From contig JBHELB010000017.1 in the NCBI GenBank assembly GCA_041859045.1, forward strand, positions 1 to 63,813: a stretch of DNA of 63,813 nucleotides, in the 5' to 3' direction. The translations under genes were made by a program, and so were the position numbers. This DNA is from JBHELB01 sp041859045 (GTDB lineage Bacteria; Hydrogenedentota; Hydrogenedentia; Hydrogenedentales; SLHB01). The notes below the pieces were generated by a model. It saw only the letters and a program-made list of their open reading frames with translations. It ran no database searches and was not told the origin of the DNA. Numbering within the stretch: the stretch's first letter is position 1; every line of letters begins with the position of its first letter. Shown here piece after piece: positions 54,794 to 63,813 of the stretch.

Positions 54794-57497
54794 CCGGTTG
54801 TTCCTCATCGACGGCAGCGCGTTTGCGTTTCGCGCGTTCTTCGCCATTCGCGGCTTGAGCGATTCGAAAGGCCGCCCCACCAACGCCGTGTTCGGATTTG
54901 CCCGCGTGTTGCTCAAACTACTGCGCGAACACGACCCCAGCCACATCGCGGTTGTGTTCGATGCCTCCGGCCCGACCTTCCGCGACGAGATGTATGCGGA
55001 GTACAAAGCGACGCGCCCCCCCACGCCCCCGGACCTCGTGGCCCAGATGCCGGAGATCGACGCGCTGGTCGAGGCGTTCAATATCCCTGTGCTGCGCGTT
55101 TCCGGCGTCGAAGCCGACGACGTGCTGGGCACGTTGGCGCGCACGGCCGAGGCCGCGGGTCTCGAGGCGGTGCTCGTTACCGGCGACAAAGACGCCCTGC
55201 AACTGGTGTCCGACAAAATCACGGTGTTTGATCCTGGTAAGGGCGATACCGGCGTATGGCTTGGCCCGGCGGAAGCGCGCGAACGGTTCGGCACGGACCC
55301 TGAGCATGTCGTTGACGCGATGGCCCTCATTGGCGACACGGCGGACAACGTGCCCGGCGTGCGCGGTATAGGCGAGAAAACCGCCAAGACGCTGATGGAA
55401 ACGTACGGTGGGCTGGATAATCTCTACGCGCACTTGTCCGAGCTCAAGGGCAAGCAGAAGGAACGTCTCGAACAGGACCGCGAGCAGGCGTATTTCAGCC
55501 GAGAACTGGTGACGATCAAGATAGACGTCCCCCTGGAGGTTACGCTCGAGGATCTGCGCCGGAAGCCTATTGACCGCGCGCGCCTGGCCGAGCAGTTGCT
55601 GAAGCACGAGTTTGCTTCGCTGGCTGCGGAATTTCTTCCCGATGCGGAAACCGCCGCGCAGGACGACGCCGAGTACCGTCTTGTGTTGACGCTGGCGGAC
55701 CTGAAAAAGGCGGTCGAAGAAATGCGCGCCGCCCGAACGTTCGCCGTGGACACCGAGACGACCTCCACCGACCCTATGCGCGCGCAGTTGGTCGGCGTGT
55801 CGCTGAGCGCCGAACCGGGCATCGCCTACTACATCCCCATTGGGCATACCCCCGAGGCGATGACCCCGGAACTCGAGGGCGAACAGGCGCACGGCCCCGT
55901 CACCCTTGAACCCGAAGAGGCTCTGCGAACCCTCAAGCCCCTTCTGGAAGACCCGGCGCTGACCAAGGTCGGGCACAACATCAAGTACGACCTCATTGTT
56001 CTGGCCCGGGCGGGGATTCGGCTGGCCGGAATCGGGCTGGATACGATGGTGGCGTCCTATTTGACAGACCCCTCCCGGATGCGGCATAATCTAACAGACG
56101 TTTGTCTCCACTACCTTAAGCGCAACATGACTCCCATCGCCGATTTGATCGGCAAGGGATCTAAGGCGATCACTTTCGACCACGTTCCCATCGCCCGCGC
56201 TTGCGCCTATGCGGGAGAGGATGCCGATATCGCGTTGCGGTTGGCCCGGTATTTTGAACCGGTCCTGCGCGAGCGGGGACTTGAGGCCCTGTATGGCGAG
56301 GTCGAGCAACCGCTGATTGGCGTGTTGGCGGAAATGGAGCAGACGGGGATCGCGATCGATCCGGAAGTCTTCGCCAAGCTGCGGGTAGAAGTCGAGGGCC
56401 GGGCAAAAACCCTCGAATCGGAAATATACGAAGCGGCGGGGGGGCCGTTTCAGATTCAATCGCCGAAACAACTCCAGGAGGTTTTGTTCACACGGCTCGG
56501 GCTCAAGCCCACGCGGCGGACGAAAACGGGCTTCTCCACCGACGTGGACGTTCTCGAAGAACTGGCGGGACGCCATCCGCTTCCGGCCAAGGTGCTTGAA
56601 TACCGAACGCTCGAGAAACTTCGCGGAACGTATATCGACGCGCTGCCCAAGTTGGTGCATCCGGATACTGGCCGTATTCATACGTCGTTCAATCAGGCGG
56701 TGGCGGCCACGGGCCGGTTGTCGAGCAGCGACCCAAACTTGCAGAACATCCCGATTCGGACGGAAATCGGACGGAAAATCCGCGAGGGCTTTGTGCCGGG
56801 CGGACCGAGCTGGAAACTGATCTCCGCCGACTATTCACAAATTGAACTACGCGTACTGGCTCATCTCTCGGGCGACGACCATCTGGCCGAAGCGTTTCGC
56901 GAGGATTTCGACGTCCATCGCGACACCGCTTCCCGTGTTTTCGGGGTCATGCCCGAATTGGTGTCGCCGGAAATGCGCCGCCAGGCGAAAGCCGTGAACT
57001 TTGGAGTCATCTACGGCATTAGTCCGTATGGACTGGCCCGTAACCTGGGCATCTCGACGGCCGAAGCGGCGCGCTTTATCGAGCAGTACTTTGCGCAGTA
57101 CCCCGGCGTGAAGCGCTGGATCGAGGCTACGCTGGAGCAGGCGCGCAAGGAAGGCTGCGTGACGACGCTCCTCAATCGGAGGCGGTACGTGGCCGATCTC
57201 GACGCCCGCGATGTAAATGTGCGGCGCGGGGCTGAGCGGATCGCGGTGAATACGCCGGTGCAAGGCAGCGCCGCCGATATTATCAAGGTGGCGATGGTGC
57301 GGCTGCACGAGGCGCTACACGGCACGAAGGCGAAGCTGCTGTTGCAGGTGCACGACGAACTTGTAGTGGAGGCGCCGGCCGAAGAGGCTGAGAAGGTGGC
57401 GGAGAAACTGCGGAGTGTGATGGAGAACGCGGCGACGCTTAGCGTGCCGTTGAAGGTAGACGTGGGGATGGGAGACCACTGGGCCGCCATTCATTAG
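54786..57497 (+). CDS. polA: DNA polymerase I
   Basis: 903 residues. It fills gaps and removes RNA primers. All three domains are present. The 5' nuclease domain (to about 290) starts with LFLIDGSAFAFRAFFAI. The 3'-5' exonuclease domain (about 300-500) has FAVDTETTS, HNIKYDL and YAGEDADIAL. The polymerase domain has YSQIELRVLAHLSGD, RRQAKAVNFGVIYGISPYGL and QVHDELVVEAP. ATG 54786 follows AAAAAGGAGG and overlaps the end of lpxB by eight bases, suggesting coupled translation. rho follows 67 bases downstream. Confidence 0.97.
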   Translation: MADRLFLIDGSAFAFRAFFAIRGLSDSKGRPTNAVFGFARVLLKLLREHDPSHIAVVFDASGPTFRDEMYAEYKATRPPTPPDLVAQMPEIDALVEAFNIPVLRVSGVEADDVLGTLARTAEAAGLEAVLVTGDKDALQLVSDKITVFDPGKGDTGVWLGPAEARERFGTDPEHVVDAMALIGDTADNVPGVRGIGEKTAKTLMETYGGLDNLYAHLSELKGKQKERLEQDREQAYFSRELVTIKIDVPLEVTLEDLRRKPIDRARLAEQLLKHEFASLAAEFLPDAETAAQDDAEYRLVLTLADLKKAVEEMRAARTFAVDTETTSTDPMRAQLVGVSLSAEPGIAYYIPIGHTPEAMTPELEGEQAHGPVTLEPEEALRTLKPLLEDPALTKVGHNIKYDLIVLARAGIRLAGIGLDTMVASYLTDPSRMRHNLTDVCLHYLKRNMTPIADLIGKGSKAITFDHVPIARACAYAGEDADIALRLARYFEPVLRERGLEALYGEVEQPLIGVLAEMEQTGIAIDPEVFAKLRVEVEGRAKTLESEIYEAAGGPFQIQSPKQLQEVLFTRLGLKPTRRTKTGFSTDVDVLEELAGRHPLPAKVLEYRTLEKLRGTYIDALPKLVHPDTGRIHTSFNQAVAATGRLSSSDPNLQNIPIRTEIGRKIREGFVPGGPSWKLISADYSQIELRVLAHLSGDDHLAEAFREDFDVHRDTASRVFGVMPELVSPEMRRQAKAVNFGVIYGISPYGLARNLGISTAEAARFIEQYFAQYPGVKRWIEATLEQARKEGCVTTLLNRRRYVADLDARDVNVRRGAERIAVNTPVQGSAADIIKVAMVRLHEALHGTKAKLLLQVHDELVVEAPAEEAEKVAEKLRSVMENAATLSVPLKVDVGMGDHWAAIH

Positions 57498-57564
57498 GTG
57501 CGGCTTAGGACAGGGTGATATCGGGGCAGCGCCGCGCAACGCGGCCTGAAGGAAAGGAACCCGA

Positions 57565-59058
<1,494 letters not shown>

Positions 59059-59071
59059 CCACGAACGGTTT

Positions 59072-59116
59072 GCCCGGGAGTCTTGCTTTGAATGAGTGGA
59101 CTCCCGGGCTTTTTTT
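59072..59116 (+). terminator. Rho-independent terminator of rho
   Basis: An 11-bp perfect stem, GCCCGGGAGTC (59072-59082), with its complement at 59099-59109 and seven T residues after it. Classic strong terminator. Confidence 0.95.
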
Positions 59117-59158
59117 GTGTCCTTAAGATTGCGCGAGAGGCCTAGACCCGGCATAATG

Positions 59159-59186
59159 GCGTTGCGTCTGCAACTCAGGCGGGACA
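59159..59186. repeat. Short intergenic repeat, copy 2
   Basis: GCGTTGCGTCTG, a 5-base spacer and CAGGCGGGACA match the element at 52634-52660. It lies after the rho terminator, 66 bases before the oxidoreductase start, so it could be part of that gene's promoter region. Confidence 0.45.
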
Positions 59187-59251
59187 CGACGCGCATCATT
59201 CTAACGTAACCACGCGGAAGGGCCGTGCAGGCCACGCAGAGGAGGGAATCC

Positions 59252-60415
59252 ATGGCCAAGAAGAAGTTGAATGTCGCGATGATCGGCGCGCAATTCATGG
59301 GCAAAGCCCATAGCAACGCGTGGCGGAAGGTCGGCATGTTTTTTGACCTTCCCGTCGAGCCGGTGATGAAGGTGCTGTGCGGCAAGTTCCCGCAGGAACT
59401 GGAAGTGGCGGAGCGCTGGGGCTGGCAGGAGACCAGCTTGGACTGGAAAGAGACTGTCCGACGTCCGGACATCGATGTTATCGATATTTGCACACCGAAC
59501 TTCTTGCATCCGGCGATTGCGATCGAAGCCGCCAAGAGCGGCAAACACATCGTGTGCGAAAAGCCGCTCGCCTCGACGCTCAAAGATGCCGAGACGATGT
59601 TTGCTGCCGTGAAAAAGGCTCCTGGAAAGCATATGTGCGGGTTCTGCTATCGCTTTGCGCCCGCCGTGGCCACAATCAAGAAGATGGTCTCCACAGGCCA
59701 GCTTGGCCGCATTTTCCATTTCCGCGCGCATTACCAGCAGGATTGGATCGTCGACCCTGAGTTCCCGCTGAACTGGCGTTTGCAGAAGAAAATCGCCGGC
59801 GCGGGCTCGTTGGGCGATATCGGCGCGCACAGCATCGACCTGTGCCACTACCTCGTCGGGCCGATTGAGGAAGTGGCCGCGTCCATGCGCACCTTCGTGA
59901 AGAAACGTCCGATCGCGGACGGCGCCGCGACGATCGCCGCCACCAAAGGCCACGCCAAGAGTAAGAAAATGGGCGTGGTCGACGTGGACGATGCGGCGAT
60001 CTTTCTCGCGCACATCAAAGGCGCGGACACGCTGTGCACGTTCGAGGCGACGCGTTTCGCCCCGGGCCGCCGCAACTACAACGGCTTCGAGATTTACGGC
60101 AGCAAAGGCAGCGTGATCTGGAACGTCGAAGACCTCAACTACTTCCAATATTTTAACTGCGCCGACCCCGACGACGCGCAGGGCTTCCGCCGCGTCCACG
60201 CCACCGATTCAGGTCACCCCTACGTCGGCAACTGGTGGCCAACCGGGCACACCCTGGGGTACGAGCACCTATTCGTGCACGAGATCCTCGAGTTCGTGCG
60301 CAACGTTGGCAAGAAGGCCACGCCTTACCCGACGTTCGCCGACGGCGTTGCCTGCCAAAAAGTGCTCGAGGCCGTCGAGAAGGCCAGCAAGACGCGCCGC
60401 TGGGAAAAGGTCTAG
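59252..60415 (+). CDS. Gfo/Idh/MocA-family oxidoreductase
   Basis: 387 residues. NAD-binding start NVAMIGAQFMGKAHSNAW, then IDICTPNFLHPAIAIEAA and the signature CEKPLA. The C-terminal domain includes GAGSLGDIGAHSIDLCHYLVG with the likely catalytic His/Asp region. It probably oxidises or isomerises a sugar or inositol; members are very numerous in polysaccharide-degrading bacteria. GAGGAGGGAA precedes ATG 59252. It stands alone with its own terminator. The substrate is not assignable. Confidence 0.93.
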   Translation: MAKKKLNVAMIGAQFMGKAHSNAWRKVGMFFDLPVEPVMKVLCGKFPQELEVAERWGWQETSLDWKETVRRPDIDVIDICTPNFLHPAIAIEAAKSGKHIVCEKPLASTLKDAETMFAAVKKAPGKHMCGFCYRFAPAVATIKKMVSTGQLGRIFHFRAHYQQDWIVDPEFPLNWRLQKKIAGAGSLGDIGAHSIDLCHYLVGPIEEVAASMRTFVKKRPIADGAATIAATKGHAKSKKMGVVDVDDAAIFLAHIKGADTLCTFEATRFAPGRRNYNGFEIYGSKGSVIWNVEDLNYFQYFNCADPDDAQGFRRVHATDSGHPYVGNWWPTGHTLGYEHLFVHEILEFVRNVGKKATPYPTFADGVACQKVLEAVEKASKTRRWEKV

Positions 60416-60436
60416 CTTTCCACACAATAGACAATG

Positions 60437-60479
60437 CAACGTGCGGCGGGTTCAGCGCCCGTCGCACGTTGTTCTTTTT
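60437..60479 (+). terminator. Rho-independent terminator of the oxidoreductase gene
   Basis: A 14-bp stem with one G-U pair, CAACGTGCGGCGGG (60437-60450), with its complement at 60458-60471, then TTCTTTTT. Strong. Confidence 0.93.
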
Positions 60480-60593
60480 AAGGCGACGGTGGCGACAGGC
60501 GACGGTGGGGAAGTTGCCTCGTGCGGGGCGGCGGGGTATGCTCTGGGCCGTGTGTTTTCACCGTGGCGGGGTAACTGGAATACGGAGACGGTC

Positions 60594-62345
60594 ATGCGGT
60601 TGAGCGAGATGGTGGGCAAGCGGTTCAAGGAACGTCCGGCGGAGGCGACGCTGGAGAGTCATGCGTTGTTGTTGCGCGGCGGGTACGCGCGACAGGTGGC
60701 AAATGGCATCTATTCGTTGTTGCCGGCGGGGGTGCGTGTGGTGCGTAAGATTGAGCGCATCCTGCGCGAGGAGATGGACCGTATCGGCGGGCAGGAAGTG
60801 CTGATGCCGTTGGCGCAGCCGCGTGAGTTGTGGGACGAGTCGGGGCGCTACGCGGCGGTGGGGCATGAACTGGTACGCTTCAAGGATCGCGGCGACCACG
60901 ACATGGTCTTGGCGATGACCCACGAAGAGGCGGTCGTCCATCTTTGCCGCAACGAGGCCAGCAGCTACCTACAGTATCCGTTCATGGTCTACCAGATTCA
61001 GACCAAGTTTCGGGACGAGCCGCGGTCGCGCGGCGGGCTGATCCGCGTGCGCGAGTTCACGATGAAGGACGCGTATTCGTTTCACACCTCCGCGCAGGAC
61101 CTTGAGCATTACTATATGGAGTGCTTCCGCGCGTATCAGCGCATTTTCGCACGGGCGGGCGTGCCGGAGGTGGTCGCGATTCAGTCCGATACGGGCATGA
61201 TGGGCGGCAAAGTCGCGCACGAGTTCACGTTGTTGACGGAAGTCGGCGAGGATACCGTGGTGACCTGCGATTCGTGCCGTTACCTCGCGAATCAGGAGGT
61301 GGCAAAGGGGAAGATCGAGGGATTTGCCGAAGCCCCGAAGCCGCTTGAGAAGGTCGCCACGCCGGGCAAGAAGACGATCGAAGAAGTCGCGGGCTTTCTC
61401 GGCATCGCGCCGCGCCAGACGGTCAAGGCGGTGTTCTACCAGGAGGACCGCGACGGCAAACTCGTGCTTGCGCTTATTCGCGGCGACCGCGAGATCAACG
61501 AGTCGAAGCTGAGCAAGATCATTGGCGTGCAACCCAAGCCCGCGCAGGACGCGCGCATCCGGGCGGCTGGGGCCGAGCCCGGTTTCGCTTCGCCGATGGG
61601 GCTCGACCCAGGCCTATGCCGGGTGGTCGTGGATGAAACCGTGGCGGCGTCGAACAACCTCGTCACCGGCGCCAACGAGCCGGATTTTCACTATCTTAAC
61701 TTCAACCTGGAGCGCGATCTCCCAGGCGCGGCGTGCGTGGATATTGCGGCGGTGGCCGCGGGCGACGGGTGTCCGGAGTGCGAAGGGACGATCGTGCTTC
61801 AGCGCGGCATCGAGGTCGGCAACATCTTCCAACTCGGCACGAAATACACCGAGGCGATGGGGATGACCTATACCGACGAGAACGGCAAGACCGCGGCGCC
61901 GATCATGGGGTGCTATGGGATTGGCGTAGGCCGGTTGGTCAGTTCGGTGATGGAAGTCCGGCGCGATCAGCACGGGCCCATGTGGCCGATCTCGATTGCG
62001 CCTTGGCAGGTGCATATCAACGCACTCAAGCTCAACGAAGAGTCGGTGCGCGAAGTGGCGGAAGGGCTGTTCACCGGCCTTCAGGCGCTGGGTATCGAGG
62101 TGCTGTTCGACGATCGCAACCAGAGTCCCGGCGTGCAATTTGCCGACGCCGACCTGCTGGGCATTCCGTTCCGCATTATCGTCAGCCCGCGTAATCTCGA
62201 AGCGCGCCAGCTTGAGTGGAAGCGTCGCGACACGGGCGAATCGGGCAAGTTGGATGTCAAGGGCGCGACCGAACAGATCGCGGCGTGGGTGCATGAGGCG
62301 CTCAAGCAGTTCGAGGCCGAGTGCTTGGCGAAGATTGGAAGTTAG
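60594..62345 (+). CDS. proS: Prolyl-tRNA synthetase
   Basis: 583 residues, bacterial type with the YbaK-like editing insert. Class II motifs: motif 1/2 around RDEPRSRGGLIRVREFTMKDAYSFH, the editing insert (about 225-390) including FYQEDRDGKLVLALIRGDREINESKL, motif 3 GCYGIGVGRLVSSVME and a C-terminal anticodon-binding domain (APWQVHINALK). ATG 60594 with GGAGA upstream gives the family start MRLSEMVGKRFKE; the long upstream frame lies in the preceding gene and terminator. Its stop overlaps the end of ruvC by four bases. Confidence 0.97.
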   Translation: MRLSEMVGKRFKERPAEATLESHALLLRGGYARQVANGIYSLLPAGVRVVRKIERILREEMDRIGGQEVLMPLAQPRELWDESGRYAAVGHELVRFKDRGDHDMVLAMTHEEAVVHLCRNEASSYLQYPFMVYQIQTKFRDEPRSRGGLIRVREFTMKDAYSFHTSAQDLEHYYMECFRAYQRIFARAGVPEVVAIQSDTGMMGGKVAHEFTLLTEVGEDTVVTCDSCRYLANQEVAKGKIEGFAEAPKPLEKVATPGKKTIEEVAGFLGIAPRQTVKAVFYQEDRDGKLVLALIRGDREINESKLSKIIGVQPKPAQDARIRAAGAEPGFASPMGLDPGLCRVVVDETVAASNNLVTGANEPDFHYLNFNLERDLPGAACVDIAAVAAGDGCPECEGTIVLQRGIEVGNIFQLGTKYTEAMGMTYTDENGKTAAPIMGCYGIGVGRLVSSVMEVRRDQHGPMWPISIAPWQVHINALKLNEESVREVAEGLFTGLQALGIEVLFDDRNQSPGVQFADADLLGIPFRIIVSPRNLEARQLEWKRRDTGESGKLDVKGATEQIAAWVHEALKQFEAECLAKIGS

Positions 62346-62830
62346 GCTCGTTGGCTCGGGTGGTTCCTGGCGCTGAGTAGGCAGACCGCCAGGGCCAGTG
62401 CGTCGGCGGCGTCGTCGGGACGCGGAATGTCGTCCAGCGTCAGCAGGATGCGGAGCATTTCCTGGACCTGGCGTTTGGGGGCTTTGCCGTAGCCGGTAAC
62501 GGCGTTTTTCACTTCGAGCGGGGTGAATTCCGCGATTCGCAGTCCGGCGAGTTCGGCACTCAACACCAGCACGCCGCGCGCCTGGGCGACGGCGATGCCG
62601 GTGGTGATATTTTTCGTGAAGTAGAGCTTTTCGATGGCCACCGCGTCCGGCGTATACTGTTCGAGCAGCGCATTGGCCTGCTCGAACAGCGATTTGAGCC
62701 GAACCGAAGGCGTCCACTCTGGGGGCGTGGTGAGCGTCCCATGGGCGATGTGGCGTAGCCGCATCCCCTTGCCCTCGACCACGCCGTAGCCCGTGGTGGC
62801 CGTGCCGGGGTCGATCCCCAGCACGCGCAT
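62342..62830 (-). CDS. ruvC: Crossover junction endodeoxyribonuclease RuvC
   Basis: 162 residues. It resolves Holliday junctions as a dimer. The acidic active site is visible: Asp7 (GIDPGT), Glu67 (AIEKLYF) and the C-terminal pair in PDDAADALALAV (Asp140, Asp143). It starts at the base after the yebC stop (TAA ATG), so the two are coupled. It is convergent with proS. Confidence 0.97.
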   Translation of the reverse strand: MRVLGIDPGTATTGYGVVEGKGMRLRHIAHGTLTTPPEWTPSVRLKSLFEQANALLEQYTPDAVAIEKLYFTKNITTGIAVAQARGVLVLSAELAGLRIAEFTPLEVKNAVTGYGKAPKRQVQEMLRILLTLDDIPRPDDAADALALAVCLLSARNHPSQRA

Positions 62831-63583
62831 TTATTCTTCCATGGCCGCGGCCATGTCCTCGTCGGAGATGTCGAAATTGGCGAAGACGTCCTGGACGTCG
62901 TCATGGTCTTCGAGTGCTTCGATGAAGCGGAGCACCTGCCCCACCTCTTTGCCCTCGACTTTGACGGTCGTCTTCGGGATCATGGTGAGCTTGGCCTCGG
63001 CCGTTTCGATGCCCATCGCCTGAAGTGCGTTCACGACCGTGTGTAGATCGCTCGGCGCGGTCGAGATTTCGAAGTCATCGCCCGAGGTATCCACGTCTTC
63101 CGCGCCGGCCTCGACCGCCTTTTCGAAAATGTCGTCGTCGCTCATACCGGCCTTCGGCACGGCGATAACGCCCTTTTGCTCGAAATTCCACGCGACCGCG
63201 TTCGCTTCGGCCATACGCCCGCCGCACTTGGTCAACATGTGGCGGATTTCCGCGACGGTCCGGTTCTTATTGTCGGTAAGGATGTCGATAATAACGGCCA
63301 CGCCCGCCGGGCCAATGCCCTCGTAGCGGATTTCCTCATACGACACGCCCGGCAGTTCGCCTGTGCCCTTCTTGATGGCGCGGTCGACATTATCTTTGGG
63401 CATGTTTTGCCCGCGGGCAGTCAGTAAGACCGCGCGCAGACGCGGATTGCCTGCGGGATCGCCGCCGCCCAACTTCGCGGCGACGGTGATTTCCTTGGCG
63501 AGTTTCGAGAAAATCTTACCGCGCTTGGCGTCAGCAGCACCCTTTTTACGCTTAATCGTGCTCCACTTTGAATGACCGGACAT
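62831..63583 (-). CDS. yebC: YebC/PmpR-family DNA-binding regulatory protein
   Basis: 250 residues, typical length. The family start MSGHSKWSTIKRKKGAADAKRG and motifs ARGQNMPKDNVDRAIKKG and YEGIGPAGVAVIIDILTDNKNRT are clear. YebC proteins act as transcription regulators or, in recent work, help ribosomes at proline stretches. The yebC-ruvC order is common in bacteria. A good promoter lies upstream at 63634-63662. Confidence 0.97.
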   Translation of the reverse strand: MSGHSKWSTIKRKKGAADAKRGKIFSKLAKEITVAAKLGGGDPAGNPRLRAVLLTARGQNMPKDNVDRAIKKGTGELPGVSYEEIRYEGIGPAGVAVIIDILTDNKNRTVAEIRHMLTKCGGRMAEANAVAWNFEQKGVIAVPKAGMSDDDIFEKAVEAGAEDVDTSGDDFEISTAPSDLHTVVNALQAMGIETAEAKLTMIPKTTVKVEGKEVGQVLRFIEALEDHDDVQDVFANFDISDEDMAAAMEE

Positions 63584-63813
63584 GCCTACCCCTCACTGTT
63601 GAATCGAATTGTCTAACGTTTTGTCGGCCCGCGATTATATCAGGCGCATCGGATGGCTGCAACCTTACGTTCCTCCAGGACATCCCCCAAGATTTTTGCG
63701 GTTCGCGTAGTTTATGAGGAGTCGCAGGCGAAAAGGTTCATCTGGGGCGAGGTTGGGCAGGGGCGTTGGGGTATTGGCGGCCCTGGGTGGCGCGTTAAAA
63801 GGGCGTGCAGGCC
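63584..63813. other. Upstream region of yebC at the window edge
   Basis: 230 bases with the yebC promoter and no further gene visible up to the window edge. Confidence 0.5.
63634..63662 (-). promoter_or_regulatory. Sigma-70 promoter for yebC-ruvC
   Basis: On the minus strand, TTGCAG (63657-63662) and a perfect TATAAT (63634-63639) are separated by exactly 17 bases, about 50 bases before the yebC start. Confidence 0.75.

Noticed and set aside
54918..56087. 389-codon minus-strand frame opposite polA
   Set aside because: In-phase antisense shadow of polA, with no family features.
60306..60593. Upstream extension of proS
   Set aside because: Runs through the preceding gene's end and its terminator; ATG 60594 gives the family start.

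Overview
This is a high-GC, gene-dense bacterial chromosome segment with 45 protein genes that I can support. I see no tRNA or rRNA gene, no CRISPR array, no insertion sequence and no prophage. Lipid A genes (lpxA, lpxB), several signal peptides and lipoboxes, and a Rho factor indicate a Gram-negative cell with an outer membrane. Many secreted carbohydrate-active proteins (GH29, GH172, a GH99/WbsX-like enzyme, an SGNH hydrolase), two Gfo/Idh/MocA oxidoreductases and two RbsC/RbsB-type sugar transporter pairs suggest a free-living polysaccharide or sugar degrader. The style recalls Hydrogenedentota or other PVC-like lineages. That placement is inference from gene content only.

Layout. 1-7.1 kb: a chemoreceptor with zinc-binding-like domains, then greA and carB. 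7.1-9.4 kb: a divergent HD-GYP-like protein and fabH on the minus strand. 9.5-15.4 kb: a tightly overlapping minus-strand operon in which each junction is a 4-base ATGA overlap. It encodes a membrane-anchored TPR protein with four FliM-like EIDALL motifs, a FlgN-like coiled-coil protein, a soluble PAS histidine kinase and a sigma-54 response regulator. 15.5-19.0 kb: a SurA-like lipoprotein, a YchF-type GTPase and a GHKL ATPase. 19.2-21.3 kb: a sugar ABC permease and binding lipoprotein with no ATPase. 21.5-31 kb: valS, a membrane protein, a SpoU methyltransferase, a radical-SAM-like/glycosyltransferase fusion, a secreted protein, a RumA-type methyltransferase and mscL. 31-45 kb: a carbohydrate region with an SDR, GH29, phosphomannomutase, an AGE-family epimerase, a DeoC homologue lacking the Schiff-base lysine, a GH99-like enzyme, a large SGNH multidomain protein and GH172. 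45-52 kb: a small GspF-like membrane protein, hemL, a fused MetX-MetW, fabI and a second permease/binding-protein pair without ATPase. 51.8-60.4 kb: lpxA, a GnnA-like oxidoreductase, lpxB, polA, rho and a second oxidoreductase. 60.6-63.6 kb: proS, ruvC and yebC.

The most promising leads are the EIDALL-repeat TPR / FlgN-like / two-component operon, the chemoreceptor in which a Cache-like domain splits a zinc-binding domain, the DeoC homologue with Gln in place of its catalytic Lys, the MetX-MetW fusion, the radical-SAM-like/GT2 fusion, and short repeats and hairpins at gene ends. Gene names rest on motif recognition by eye. No database search was run.
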